DNA of 64,000 nucleotides. Source: Erythrophleum ivorense (Eukaryota > Streptophyta > Magnoliopsida > Fabales > Fabaceae). The stretch lies in assembly GCA_026724425.1 (NCBI GenBank), contig JAIUCV010000568.1, positions 478,025 through 542,024 on the forward strand, given 5' to 3'. The translations under genes and the position numbers were made by a program. Shown piece after piece: positions 11,501-23,989 of the stretch; positions within the stretch are counted from its first letter, which is position 1, and every line of letters begins with the position of its first letter. A model generated the notes under the pieces. The model was not told the DNA's origin. It did no database searches and was given only the letters and a program-made list of their open reading frames with translations.

Positions 11501-13837
11501 CTCCATTGAAGATGCTACGGTTCCTAGCCTTCCATAGTTGCCAAAATAATACTTAGAATCTTCTAGCTAATATTACCATTGTGGAGATTGAACAAGTGGT
11601 TTTTCAATTGAGAGTAGATAATGCTTTAAGACCTAATGATTTTCATACTAGATTTTATCATTTTTATTGGGAAATTGGGAAAGGGGATTTGATACAAATG
11701 ATTCTCAATTTTTTCCATCATGGATATTTATTAAGGCTCTGAATAGGTCTTATATATATATTATTTTGTCACCAAAATGTAACAATCCTTAATCTCTTAA
11801 GGATTGTACACCTATTAACCTTATGTAATGTGATTTATAAGCAAATTTTCAAGGTGGTTTGTAATCGCTTGAAAGATATTTTAGTGGAATCATTGCACTA
11901 AATTAAAATGCTTTTTTATTGGGATGATTGATTTCTAATAATATTATTTTGGCTTTTGAATTGTTACATAAGTTGCATCATACAAGAACTAGTCAAATTG
12001 GTTTGTTTCTTATAAGTTAGATATTGCCAAAGCATATAACTAACATTTCTTAAAGCTATTTTGCAAAAAAAGCTCTTTCCATCATATTGGATATAGCTTA
12101 TCAATAAATGTGTTAGTACTATCTCATATCAAGTGATTGTAAATGGTCATCCGAAGAAATTGTTTCTCCTTCAATAAGGTCCTCAAAAAGGTGATCCTTA
12201 TACTTATTTATTTTGTATGATAATGTTTTATCATGTATGATTCCTTAGACGAAGCACACCAAAACTTGGACGGGTGTTCAGGTGTCTCATTCAGTTGAGC
12301 TAGTGTCAGATTTGATGTATGCTATTGATACCATCTTGTTTTTTCAAGCTACAAAACCTATATGTTATCAGGTTCATGTTTGTTAAATTATGGTAGGTTG
12401 TTAGGTCAATGTGTTAGTTCAAGTAAATCAATGATTGGATTTAGCCCATGTTACCACACAAGGTGAAGAAATTGGTGTTGGTGTCTTTGGTGTGAAATGT
12501 ACATCTTGTCTTAGGAAATATTTGGGTACACAAATTGATATGGACCATGTTAAGACTAAGTTATTTAGACAAGTGGTAGATAAAATTGCTTAAAAATTGC
12601 AAGCTTAGAAGTCAGTGTTATTGTCAAGCAGGATGAATTACATTAATTAAATCAATTCTCAATTCTCAATTGACATGAAGTAGAATATAGCCATGAAGTT
12701 TGCCAATACTTTTGTTTTCTTTTTTAATTATTCTAACTCTCAATTGAAATTGCAATTACTAAAATAGTCAAAAATTTGTCGTCCTACCTCTTTAAGGAGG
12801 TCTTGGTTTTAAGCAAACATAGGTTTTTAATAGGTCCATACTACAAAGACATGTTTGACTATTAGTTTCAAATGAATCAAGATCATTATTTACCTATGTC
12901 TTGAGACCTAAATATTATTGAACTTGTTATGATGCTCATTTAACTACTCATTTGGCCAGATCCTAGGTTTGAAAGGGCATTCAAAAATCTAATACACTAA
13001 TATGTGATAATCTTTAATGGCAGATTTGATATGGTAGGACCATTTCTTTATTATACATCAAGTGCTCTAGTCTCATATGAGATGATGGGTGACCTTATTC
13101 CACATGATTAGAGAAGGTAGAATATACAACATTTAGCCCAGTTATCCTTTCCAGAAAAAGTTTAGTAGATTATCTAGATGTCTTTTTCAGTTATGGGTCA
13201 AATGGATTCTTTTATCCAGACAAGTAATTCTTCTGGTAGGTATAAGGTCTAAGATGGCCATCGATTATCAATGCAAGACTCATACTGTGGTAGCTAATTA
13301 GTATTTATAGCTTGGGATAATTTATGGGGACTTCGAGTTCTTTTCCAGGTAGTTGTTCTTTGGCGGCAATTACTTCTTCTATTAACATCTGTTCTTCATA
13401 GGTATCATTTACCCATTAAGGAGTGTTGCCCTTTTTGTCAAGAGTTGGATGAATTAGTTAATCATTTTTTTTAATATACCATTTTACTTAAGTAGTCTAG
13501 TTTGGTTCCTTATTAGGTTTAAGAGTTGATCAATTTTTTGTTGTTGGATATCTCAATATGGGTGCAAAAATGGCTTAAGCAAAGACAACCAGTTACATTA
13601 AATGGTGATGAGTATACAATGGTTTTCATTGTAATATTTTATGTTATTTAGTATTATCATAATCAGCAAATCTTGGAGGATGTAGATTGTGGACCTAAAT
13701 TTGCTCTATAATTGATTCATCATCTTCCTCGACAATATTACCATGTTGCTGCTCAATTGTCTGGTTAACTACTGCATGGTGTTTAGTATTCCTACTTGAG
13801 ATTGTTATTTTGTTACTAATTACTAGCAAGTAATATT
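11501..13837 (+). pseudogene. LINE (L1-type) ORF2 reverse transcriptase remnant, 5' part
   Basis: Plus-strand decayed L1 ORF2. Recognisable blocks in order are: VDNALRPNDFHTRFYHFYWE near 11,600, equivalent to the APGPDGF RT block; SLKDCTPINL near 11,800; and SNNIILAFELLHKLHHTRT near 11,940. Near 12,310 the sequence LMYAIDTILFF takes the place of the YADD catalytic box, so the first aspartate is lost. Near 13,410, RYHLPIKECCPFCQELDELVNHFF is a zf-RVT zinc-binding domain. Frameshifts and stops are frequent. The 5' part (ORF1, endonuclease) is absent. The element continues at 19,711 after copia F. Confidence 0.8.
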
Positions 13838-14539
13838 TGTTATCTACACAAGTAGAAAAAACTAAGAGTAAAAGATCTGAGTCATGTTAGGAACACTATC
13901 CTTAAGAGTTATTCCGTCACTGGATGACACTCTCCAAGATTAATCAAATCCCTCTGGATAATTCGTAGGGAACAGAACAACGAAAAAATTAAGCTCAAAA
14001 TAAGAAAATCTTAGGAGGAGGAAGAGAGGAAGCAGCTAAGAGGTCGAAGCTGTGGTGTACTAGACACTGAGCTCAACCCCTCTATTTATAGCACGAGTTA
14101 GATGATTTTCATAGCTCCAGTATCTAACCGTTATGCAAATATTTCTCCAATGTTTAGAAAATTCCATGAAATCTGAAGTATACATGGTAGGCATGACATA
14201 CCCGAAAATCTAAAGGCTGAGGAAGTTGAATCGTAGACTACGTAAAAATAGGATTTTCTAGTAAGCCCTTTTGAAAATAAAATAAAATTAAGTAAAATAA
14301 TTTTCTGTAAAAAGCATCCAACTCGGCAATTATTTCACATGCAGGGGGCAAATCGATTGGTTTCAACTGAATTGGCCTAATTTTTGTGCGCGCAAGCCCA
14401 TTCTCTTCCTTAGCCCATGTTGCTCCCTTATGAATGAACTTTAGTATATATACACCAAAGTCTTCTCTTATTTGAGTAATGTGGGACTTCATCATTTTTT
14501 TTCTTTTCTTTTTGACACACACACACACATGCTTCAACA
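13838..14539 (-). repeat. 3' LTR of copia F
   Basis: 702 bp, plus strand TGTTATCTACACAAG ... CATGCTTCAACA. The purine-rich tract next to it reads TGTGGGGAAT on the minus strand (14,540-14,549). A CA repeat (14,514-14,529) near the LTR 5' end is shortened in the other LTR. The two minus-strand open frames overlapping it (14,238-14,540 and 14,428-14,622) are not shared by the other LTR and are not called. Confidence 0.85.
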
Positions 14540-14549
14540 ATTCCCCACA

Positions 14550-17500
14550 TGTGTGTCAAAAGATCATCTGAGTTCATGAGTATAAACATTTTGAATTTGG
14601 TGTCTTTCGGACTATGAACCAAACCTAGACCAATAAAGCTTGGTACACAGAGTTGTCAATGAAACTTATAGCTTTTATGAACTACCAATTCTTTATTGTG
14701 TACTAGAGGCCTTAAAAGTCAACTTATACCACCACAATTTCTATTGTTATCGTAGTTTTACCCTTTAAAAGGCTAAGCACGTACCTGATTTTAATGAATG
14801 CTCTAGAGATTTAGCTATAATCTCATAGAAGTAGCCTCACTCCACATTCATATAAGTGATTTCATCAAGTGTATCTGTAATGAATACATCATCCATAAGG
14901 AATATGAAATCATTAAGAGCTTTTACTCAACCTCATCCACAAATGCATTCTAGCACTTTCCTCACATCATAGAAGGGACTTAAATTTAATTAAATGCTAG
15001 CAAAATTAACAAATGACTTATTCTTACCCATATGAACCTTTTTCATAGGATCACCAATCATAAAGGTTGGGTTACTATCACTGTTAATTTTAAATTTGTT
15101 TAAGTCTCATTCCCCTTGAAGTTTCCAAAATTTGTTTCTTCCTTAAGGGCTTGATCAGGGGATCTACCAGGTTTAATTCTAACCTTACAAAATTGATCGA
15201 TATAACTCCATTCTTTAACATTTATCTTATAATATTATGTTTCAAATGAATGTACCTACTTTTGCTATTGTAGGTCTTATTTTTAGCAACGACTATTGCT
15301 AATTAACTATCACAATGTAATGACACTGACGATGTTGGCTTTTCACCTAATGGAATATTTGTCAAGAAGTTGTTCAACCACTCAGCCTCATTATCGGCTA
15401 ACTCCAAAGCAATTAACTCTGAATCTATAGGGGATCTTGCTATAATAGTTTATTGAGTTGACTTACAAGCTACTGTGCCTCCACTGAGAGTGAATACATA
15501 GCCACTAGTGGATTTGGTCTCTTTTGAATTTGAGATCTAGTTTGCATCATTATATCCTTCTAACACAGCTGGAAATCCACTATAGAATATACCATAATTC
15601 ATTATACCTCTCAGATAACTCATTAATCTATCCAAAACTAACCAATGTTCAAAACTTGGATAGTGGGTATATCTACTCAATCTACGCACAACATATGTTA
15701 TATCAGGTCAGGTGTAAGTCATTAAATGTAACAGACTCCTAATAATTTGTGCATATGTAGATTGAGTCATAGAATCACCTTTGTTTTTGACTAATTTAGT
15801 GCTAGCATCATAAAGAGTGCTCATAGTTATATTTTTAAAATAATTAAATTTTTTAATAATTTTTTCAACATAATGCTCTTGAGATAACAAAATGCTATTC
15901 TCACTCCTTATGATCTTAAAATCACATTTGCTTCATCCCATATCTTTCATATCAAACTTTGAAGATAGAAACCTTTTAGTTTCAATCACAACATTCATAC
16001 TGGTGCCAAAAATAAGCATATCATCAATATATAGACAAATAATTACACAATTATCATGTACAATTTTTGTATAAACACACCTTTCTACTTCAACATTAGA
16101 AAACCATCATTTGTTAAAACTTGATCAAGTTTCTATGCCATTGTTTAGGCACCTATTTCAATCCATACAAAGATTTAACAAGTTTATAAGCTTTGTTTTC
16201 TTGTCCAAGAGCAAGACAACCTTCAAGTTGTACCATATAGATTCCTTCTTCTAAATCACCATTTAAGAAAGCTATTTTGACATCCATTTGATGAATAAAC
16301 AGATTATAAACCGAAGCTAAAGAAATCAAGATTCTAATAGAAGAAATCCTTGTCACCAGAGAAAAGGTATCAAAATAATCAACATTTTGTTTTTGAGTAA
16401 ATCATTTAGCTACTAACCTCGCTTTATATTTATCAATAGATCCATCATGATTATATTTCTTTCTAAAAACCCATTTACAACCAATAGGTTTTTCTCTTGG
16501 AGGCAAATCTACCAAAATCCAAGTTTTATTTTGATTAAGAGAATCAATTTCAACATTAATTGCTTCTTTCCAAAGATAGGCATCAGAAGATGAAATAGCT
16601 TCAGAAAAATTTGATGGCTCATTTTGTATCAAATAGGTATAAAAATCATTTTTAAAAGAAGTTTCTTTCCTTTGCCTTTTGCTTCTCCTTCGATTTTCAA
16701 CAAAATTTTCACTTTCATTTTGTTTAGAAGAAAGAAAATTTTTGTCTGTTTGAGACATATGCTGAATTTCAACGAAAAAATATGTTCAAAAAATTCTGCA
16801 TCTTTAGTTTCAATAATAGTATTATGACCAAGAATATCACTTTTCAAAACTAGAAATCTATAAGATGCACTATGTTCAGCATGTCCAACAAACATGCAGT
16901 CAGACACTTTAGAACCAATTTTTCTTTTTTTTTTAAAGATCAGACAATAAAACTTTTACAAGACTCCCCCATACTTTCAAATACTTTAAATTTGGTGTAT
17001 ATCCTTTTCATAATTCATAAGGTATCTTATTTGTTTTCTTATAAGATATTTTATTCTGTAAGAAACATGCAAATAATAAGGCTTCACCTCATAAATTATC
17101 CGGTGCAAAAGAGCTTACAAGCATAGCATTTATTATTTCTTTTAAAATTCTATTTTTCTTTGCTGCAACTCCATTTGACTCAAGTGAATATGGAGGGGTT
17201 AATTCATGAATTATTCCTTCCTTTTTGCAAAAATCATTAAATAAAACAAATTCTGCTCCTCTATATGACCTAACTCTTTTAATCTTTTTATTTAGTTAAT
17301 TTTTTACCTCAGCTTTGTATAGAAAAAATTTATCAAAAGCTTCATCTTTATTTCTCAATAAATATACATTTGTATATCTCGAAAAATTATCAATAAAGGT
17401 TACAAAATATCTTTTGCCACCTCTTGTCATAATTTGCTTTAAATCACCTAAATTTGTATGTATTAAGCTAAGTAACTCAATTTCTTTTGTATAGAAAAAT

Positions 17501-17989
17501 GAGATGTTTTAATTAACTTAGTTTCTACACAAATTTCACATTTTTTAAAAAAATTATTATTTTTAATTTTTGAAAGTAAACCAAGTGTTTGCATTTTCTT
17601 TAAATAAGATTTACTAATGTGTCCTAATCAAGCATGCCAAACATCAAAAGAATTAATCATAAAAATAGGTAAGTAAGTAGAAGATGATACATTTTCATTC
17701 ATATAAGCAACATTAAGAACAAACAGCCCCTGAGTACAGTAACCTTTTCCAACAAATACATTATTTTTTGTCATCACAATCTCATCAAATTCGAATGACA
17801 CTTTAACCCTAGCTTTGCTCAATAGAGCTACAAAAATCAGATTAGCTCTAACATCAGGCACATAAAGGACATCATTAAGGAACAGAGTCTTTCCAAAAGT
17901 GAGCTTCAGTTCAACCTTTCCTTTTTCTAGAACTTTTGCAGTTCGAGAATCAATAAGGTAGATCTTATCTTCTCCTTCCTTAATTGGAT
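14550..17989 (-). pseudogene. Copia F pol remnants (protease, integrase, RT, RNase H)
   Basis: Read on the minus strand. The start holds the protease-integrase region with the copia phrase LTFGKTLFLNDVLYVPDVRANL (about 17,840-17,910), then DVWHA and LGHIS of the integrase zinc finger near 17,620. Integrase core from about 17,500 to 17,000 is badly frameshifted. RT starts near 16,570 with WKEAINVEIDSLNQNKTW and GCKWVFRKKYNHDG. It continues with HQMDVKIAFLNGDLEEGIYM near 16,270 and LYIDDMLIFG (catalytic DD kept) near 16,030. RNase H runs to about 14,950. Each domain sits in short open pieces (for example 16,402-16,758), so no polyprotein can be made. Confidence 0.8.
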
Positions 17990-19013
17990 TCTAGGAGGAA
18001 AACATCTCATGGTTAGCACATATGTGCCTGGTAACCCCTAAGTCTACCACCCATTTCTTCACATCAGACACAAGGAGAGCTTGAGAAATGACCGCAGCTA
18101 TGATATCTTCATTTCTGTAAACTAGGTTGGCTTCAGAAGGATTGTCATTTCTACCTCTCTTCCTGCACTGAGCAGCATGGTGGCTTGGTTTTCCACAAAC
18201 ATAGTAAATACCTTTCTTTTTGAACTTGGGGTTAGTATTTTTAAGTTTGTACTCAAGTTTTATTTTTGAATCGTACCTCTTGCCGTGCAGGTTTACCTCA
18301 ACCAGATTTGCTCTTGAATTCATCTCCTTGCCTTTCACAGCTTGCATTTCTTTTCAATGAGTGTTCTCAATAATGATGTATGTAATCAGGTCAGACAATG
18401 ACAATTATTTTTGTTTGTGTTTCAACTGTTGCTTGTAGTCCTTCCATGATTCTGGTAGCTTCTCGATCAATACTCCAGCAATAAACTTATCAGAGAGGTT
18501 GATTTTTTCAGCACGCAACTCCTCTAGCAATTTTTGATATTCATTAATTTAGAGTTTGATATCTTTGTCTTTGGTCATCTCCTATTTATAGTAATTTTTA
18601 ACAATGAACTTTTGCTTCCCAACATCTTCAGCAGTGTATTTGGCATTTAATGATTCCTAAATCTTGCTAGCTTCCTTGTACATATAGTACACATCGAAGA
18701 GATTGTTAGATAAGGTGTTAATAATGGCATTCCCACATACCTTGTTAGCATAATTCCAAGCATTCATTTGATTTTGATCAACATTTGATGGAGGCTCAAC
18801 TTGTGTGAGTGTAGCAACAACTTCATGTAAGTCAAGGATAGAATAAACATGTTGTTGCCACCTCCTAAAATTATTTCCATCAAAGAGCTCAATTTTTGAG
18901 ACGTCTGGTGGTGGCCTAGAAAGCGGCAATGGCAATGGAGCAAAGGGACTAACATTCATGGCAGTATTTGTAGAACCATCAGAAACAACGACATTGTTCT
19001 TTTGTAACTCCAT
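17990..19013 (-). pseudogene. Copia F gag remnant
   Basis: Gag starts MELQKNNVVVSDGS at 19,013, only 12 bases inside the 5' LTR. The capsid part IELFDGNNFRRWQQHVYSIL is the usual UBN2-type copia gag start, and it breaks at a stop near 18,657. A later open piece (17,991-18,347) holds the zinc knuckle YYVCGKPSHHAAQCRKR. The first cysteine of the CX2CX4HX4C knuckle is replaced by tyrosine. The protease motif reads WVVDLGVTRHI where WVVDSGATRHI is expected. There are about four stops in the gag frame. Confidence 0.8.
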
Positions 19014-19025
19014 AACTCTTAAGAT

Positions 19026-19710
19026 TGTTATCTACACAAGTAGAAAAAATTAAGAGCAAAAGATCTGAGTTGTGTCAGGGACACTGTCCTTAAGAGTTAT
19101 TTCGTCACTGGACGACACTCCCTAAGATTAATCAGATCCCTCTGGTAATTTGCAAGGAAAAATAAAGCTCAGAATAAGAAAATCTTAGGAAAAGGAAGAG
19201 AGGAAGCAGCTAGGAGGTCGAAGCTGCAGTGCATTGGAGACTGACCTCAACCCTTCTATTTATAGCATGAGTTGGATGATTTTCATGGCTCTAGTATCTG
19301 AACGTTGAGCAGATATTTCTCCAACGTTCAGAAAATCCCATGAAATCTAAAGTATACATGGTAGGCATGACATACCAAAAAATTTGAAGGCTAAGGAAGT
19401 TGAATCATAGACCACTTAAAAATAGGATTTTCTGGTAAGCCCTTTTGAAAATAAAATAAAATAAAGCAAAATAATTTTCTATAAAAAATGTCCAACTCGA
19501 CATCTATTTCATGCTCAGGGGGCAAATCAATTGATTTCAACTAAATTGGCCCAATTTTTGTGCACACAAGTCTATTCTCTTCCTTGGCCCATGTTGCTCC
19601 CTTATAAATAAACTTTAGTATATATACACCAAAGTCTTCTCTTATTTGAGCAATGTGGGACTTCATTTTTTTTTCTTTTCTCTTTTGACACACACACACA
19701 TGCTCCAACA
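19026..19710 (-). repeat. 5' LTR of copia F
   Basis: 685 bp, plus strand TGTTATCTACACAAG ... CATGCTCCAACA. A promoter-like TATTTATAGC on the minus strand (about 19,256-19,265) is also present in the 3' LTR. The 12 bases between this LTR and the gag ATG do not contain the TGGTATCAGAGC primer site seen in copia A. Confidence 0.85.
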
Positions 19711-20156
19711 ATATTTTGGGTTGCTAGATAAAATACTTGACAAACAAAATATTATGTTTTGATATCTGTTTGGTTTGGTCACACATTATTTTAGAAGTGG
19801 GTCTAGATTGATGATAATTGTCAAGATATAGCTGTATTTGAGGCAATTAGGCATACTTTGTGCTTTATTCTTCATCCTCAAGTATTTGCCAATTTCCAAG
19901 TTTTTCCGATGACTATTTTGTTGTTTTCAAAGTCCCACTATCGACTTTTGCAAGGGTAGCATCAAATTCCAACGACTTTGCAGATTCTTTGACAAGATAT
20001 TTAGTCTTTGCTTAGGCAATTTCCATCTTTTTGGATTTGATTAATTCCAGATAATATAGTTTCTAGGTTTCAATCTCAATTTCAACATGATATATCCTTT
20101 TGTTGTTTAAAGTCTTAGGATTGTATGTATGTTGTCTTTGTTATTAAAAAAAAAAA
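19711..20156 (+). pseudogene. LINE 3' end with poly(A) tail
   Basis: Continuation of the LINE after copia F. It starts with a second copy of the ATATT target site, then shows the C-terminal RNase H-like region found in many plant L1 elements (phrases EAIRHTLCF and SNDFADSLTR). It ends with an 11-base A run at 20,146-20,156. The polarity and the tail confirm a plus-strand LINE. Stops break the frame. Confidence 0.75.
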
Positions 20157-22900
20157 TAGTAGCCAAAGTAGGCAATCTACCCGCTCTAGGTGCTTTATAT
20201 TGGAAGTGGGATTTCACTGAATTTTAGAGCTTTCGAGTTGCAAGCAGTCCATAAAAAGAAAGAAGGCTCATTGGTTGAAGCATGAATGGTGAGAGCTTCC
20301 AACTTGAAAATGGATCACTAGTTAGAATACAATTGGAGAGACAGAGAAAGAGTAGTGAAACTTAAATGAGATTCACCTGAGTGGAATCCACTCTTTCTCT
20401 GTCTTTTTCCAATAGGACACCTCACAATACTACTGAAAAGATCCAAATCCCTCAAACTCATAATGGCCAAGGGCATGAGACCGGTACATGAACAACATCT
20501 TTCAACGACAGAGCAAGTATGAAAGGCACGGGGGTAACAACTAAGAACCCAAGACAATAGAGGAAGTCAAAATTTTAATTTACACATACCTTTCTCTCTT
20601 ATTTTTTTTTTCAAATTATGTATGAGGTCCATGACCTGAGAAGTGAAACAAACAGGGTAATCGGCCGAGATTCAAATCCAATGTGACTGGCGAAAACTGA
20701 AACTAATGTTATGCGAACTATTAATTCGATAACAAATTAAACAAAGATCACACTCGTTTGGAGAACCAAGAAACCTCCACATTGGAGAACAAAACATCCA
20801 AATCAATCAAAACAAACTTCCTCATAATTCTCCTCTGTCTATGGAGATACAATCTCAGAAGAAATAAAAGCCCTTGCTAGAATCCACAATATTTGAAGTT
20901 TATACCAAGTAATAAATCCAGACTGTCATAACCCTCATGCTACCATAGTTTTGTCAGTGAGGGCCTAATTTTCATCATCATCGTTGCAACGGTCAGCTTA
21001 AGACATGAACCTTTATCAGGAGAACACAGCAAATCTTCATGAAAAAACCAGCAGTGCTTTGAGAGACTGATGCTGCATAGCCAAAAGCATCAAAACTGTT
21101 ATCCTCCAAGAACACTCTGGTTTATGGTAAACAAGAGAGCATCTTAAATGAAATGAGGACTAGAGAAGTTTCAGTCCTACTGTCACATCATCAACCACTT
21201 CAATTGCTCCTGCACATGAATATTAGATGGAATAAAAAGAAAAGAAAAAAAAAATGAAAATGAGAAGGAAAAAATCAAATGAAAACCGGCAAGGCAATAC
21301 TGCCATGACAAAAGAAGTACGTCCATCAGAAGAGAGATAGGTACTGATAATTGTCATCACTGTTCTGGAATCTTGAAGAAAGTTTAAAAAAAAAAATACT
21401 AGTACATTAAATAGGATAGGTATTTTATAGATATAAACAGTAGCAGAGGAAACATATCATAATTGTGTACAAATTGAATTAAACAAGATCTGGAAACTAG
21501 CAGAGCAGTTTCCAGAACAAAAGGTATATCATTGTGAACAACAGTGTTGTCTTCTTTCCCCTCCCACTAAATAGTGGAAGTATTCAAGTAACCATAAATA
21601 CCCAGTGAATCCGGCTTCCAAACGTAAGAAAGATGTCTTCAGTCCTTGAGCTTTGAGCATTTTAAAAAGACAATACAACATAGTAATTAAAAATAAAACA
21701 CTCAAGTTTAAAGGTGAACATACTTCATAATAACATAAATGTCTAAAGCTGAATTATATTACCATGATAATGTATACATACTAGACTCAAATAAATGCTA
21801 AAGTTCAATTGGTATAAATCAAATGAAGATAGAGATCAAAGCTAAAAGTAATTTAGACAATAACCTATGAGTAAATTAAAAGCTCAATACTTGCATCTTA
21901 ATTATAATTAGAGAGGAATTCCAGAGACGAAGCCAAATTTTTCTTAAAACTTGTGGACGCTAGCAAAACAATCAGGGTACTGTACCTGGGACGTTCATAT
22001 AGACAAGGGAATGGCTCCCCCCTTGCCTCCACCAAAATGAAAATCGTAAAACAGGAATGGGTCAAAATTTAAAATTAACATGACACATACCTATCAGATT
22101 CACAAGTTATATTTACCAACGGCTCCAATTCTGAGGAAGGAAGAAATGAAAGGAAAAGAAAAAGTGAAGTTGCAATGCCGTGGTTAAAAGCCTGCAAGTA
22201 TTTCTAAATGAATCCAGTGTATATATAATTTTCCTTTGTATCACATTCACGCTCAGCTCTACTTTCCAAAGCTAACTTCAAAAGATTAATAAATTCACGA
22301 AGCAGTAACGGACACTAGATTCAAACATAAACGCATCAGAATAAGTTAGGCGGGCAGAAAATGTATCACTTTCCCTGATCATTATGATCATTGTCATATT
22401 AGTTTTAGTATAAGGTCTAGAATCAATTCATCTGTAGTAATTAATCAGTGTAAGATCCTTGATTTTGCATTGAAATTTTGAAAAATTTCATAATTAAAAA
22501 ATTTATCATACAAACCTTCCTTCAAGTGATAGTTCCTTATGGTAAGGAAAAGAAAGTTGATGCCACACTACTCAAAATCTTTTATAGCAAATTTCGCCTT
22601 CACGTGTTTGAGTTGATGAATAGACCCATTATGGATAGGTCATGCAGGTATCTTCAATCTTCATCATGGGGCAAATATTCTCTGTTTTACTATAGTTCTA
22701 TTATAATTAAAAAAAAATAGACAGACAGATAATCTATATATTAACTTCTAAGCGCAAAATTTGATCCCAAAATTCTCAATTTTTGTTGTATTCTTCATAC
22801 TGAATATTTTATATTTTTGTTTAATTTTTCTAAGAAATTTATATATCATTTTGGAATTTTTAGAGTCAATAAATTATTTAATATAATTTTAGAGAAAATA
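20157..22900. other. Unassigned, partly gene-like sequence
   Basis: No known protein family is recognisable. Composition is less AT-extreme than the neighbours, and several stretches could be non-coding exon or UTR of a host gene. An 80-codon minus-strand frame at 20,318-20,557 has no family resemblance. On the minus strand a splice-acceptor-like site near 21,213 is followed by a short open stretch (EQLKWLMM then stop), too little to call. About 21,915-22,050 resembles a phrase common in dispersed plant repeats (a GGAGGCAAGGGGGGAG block). A host gene or its 3' end here is possible but unsupported. Confidence 0.3.
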
Positions 22901-23338
22901 TTTTGAAACAAAAATACAGAAAAATATCTTGACATATCATGAATCAATTGACATTGAATACTTTTTCTATTATACTCTCAAGTTGATTTAAATATTTTTT
23001 ATTTTTTATTTTTTATTTATTAATGAAATTTTTGTCGATGAAAGATGCATAATGATATAGATTCATATGTCTTTTGAAGCATATTGATTTAATTCAATTA
23101 TTAATATGTGCATCTATTGGTAATTTTGTTAATTTTTTTATTTTTGGACATTTACTTGCATGTATAAATTGTTTTATGAATTGACATAAGTATTTTCACA
23201 AAAATGGTTTATTTATGCTAATTTGCAAGACATTTCATCATATAAGAGTCTGCTTACTTTAGTAGTTATTGGGCACAATTATCTACCTAAAGGGGGGCTT
23301 TTGCTATGTTTTAACTAAGAGATATATATTTATTATAT

Positions 23339-23854
23339 ACAACTGCTTGTCGGTCATTATGCACTTTAACTAAAGTTCATAGAGTGTTATTTTACAAGAA
23401 TATTTTAGACTCAATAGTCTGTCTGTTTAAAAATGATATACTTTTAAATGTTCAAATATTTTTAGTGTTAACTCTATATGTTTTAACTACCGAATATATA
23501 GTCATTGTATACAATCACTTACCTAAAAGAAGCCATTATGTATTGGAGTTCTATAGAGTATTATTTAATAAGAGTATTTTGAATTTAATATTCTACCTAT
23601 TCAAAGGGAATATACTTATAAATTTTAAAATATTCTTAAGGTTGACTCTTTGTATTAACTACTAGATATATAATTATTGTATACAACTATCTACCCAAAG
23701 GGAGCCATTGTGTACTTTAACTAAAATTTTATAAAGCATTATTTTATCAGGGAATTTCAAATTTAATAGTATATCTACCCAAAGGGGATATACTCTTAAA
23801 TTTTGAAATATTCTTGGAGTTGACTCTTTAAAAATTTAACATGCCCAAAATAAA
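23339..23854 (+). repeat. Three 172-bp tandem repeats in copia D
   Basis: Three successive units start with ACAACTGCTTG (23,339), ACAATCACTTA (23,511) and ACAACTATCTA (23,683), each 172 bp apart. Each carries a CTACCCAAAGG-like phrase and a GATATACTTTTAAATTTT-like phrase. A partial unit precedes them at about 23,275. They occupy the place where copia gag is expected and occur in decayed form in copia A (9,570-9,800), so they are an old feature of the family. Confidence 0.75.
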
Positions 23855-23989
23855 TACTAATATGCAATATTTTGTGTGATTGTACAATTTGATTAACTAT
23901 TAACCACACTAATGCTAATATTTGAGTTTTAACTATGTATGATGAAAGAATTAAAAGTAATTATCTTTAGCTCATGATGGCCCTTATCC

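Larger units (their letters stand above)
13838..19710 (-). mobile_element. Copia F: complete but decayed copia element nested in the LINE
   Basis: A 5.87-kb minus-strand element with LTRs at 13,838-14,539 and 19,026-19,710. It is flanked by a perfect 5-bp target duplication ATATT (13,833-13,837 and 19,711-19,715). Gag begins at 19,013, and pol follows towards lower coordinates with integrase, RT and RNase H in copia order. The LTRs differ at several percent of sites by eye, and the coding region holds many stops. It split a LINE, whose 3' end continues at 19,711. Its LTR is unrelated to those of copia A, C, D and E, so it is a separate copia lineage. Confidence 0.9.

Noticed and set aside
20318..20557. 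An 80-codon minus-strand frame as a possible host gene
   Set aside because: There is no recognisable domain, splice signals do not extend it, and no promoter could be pointed to.
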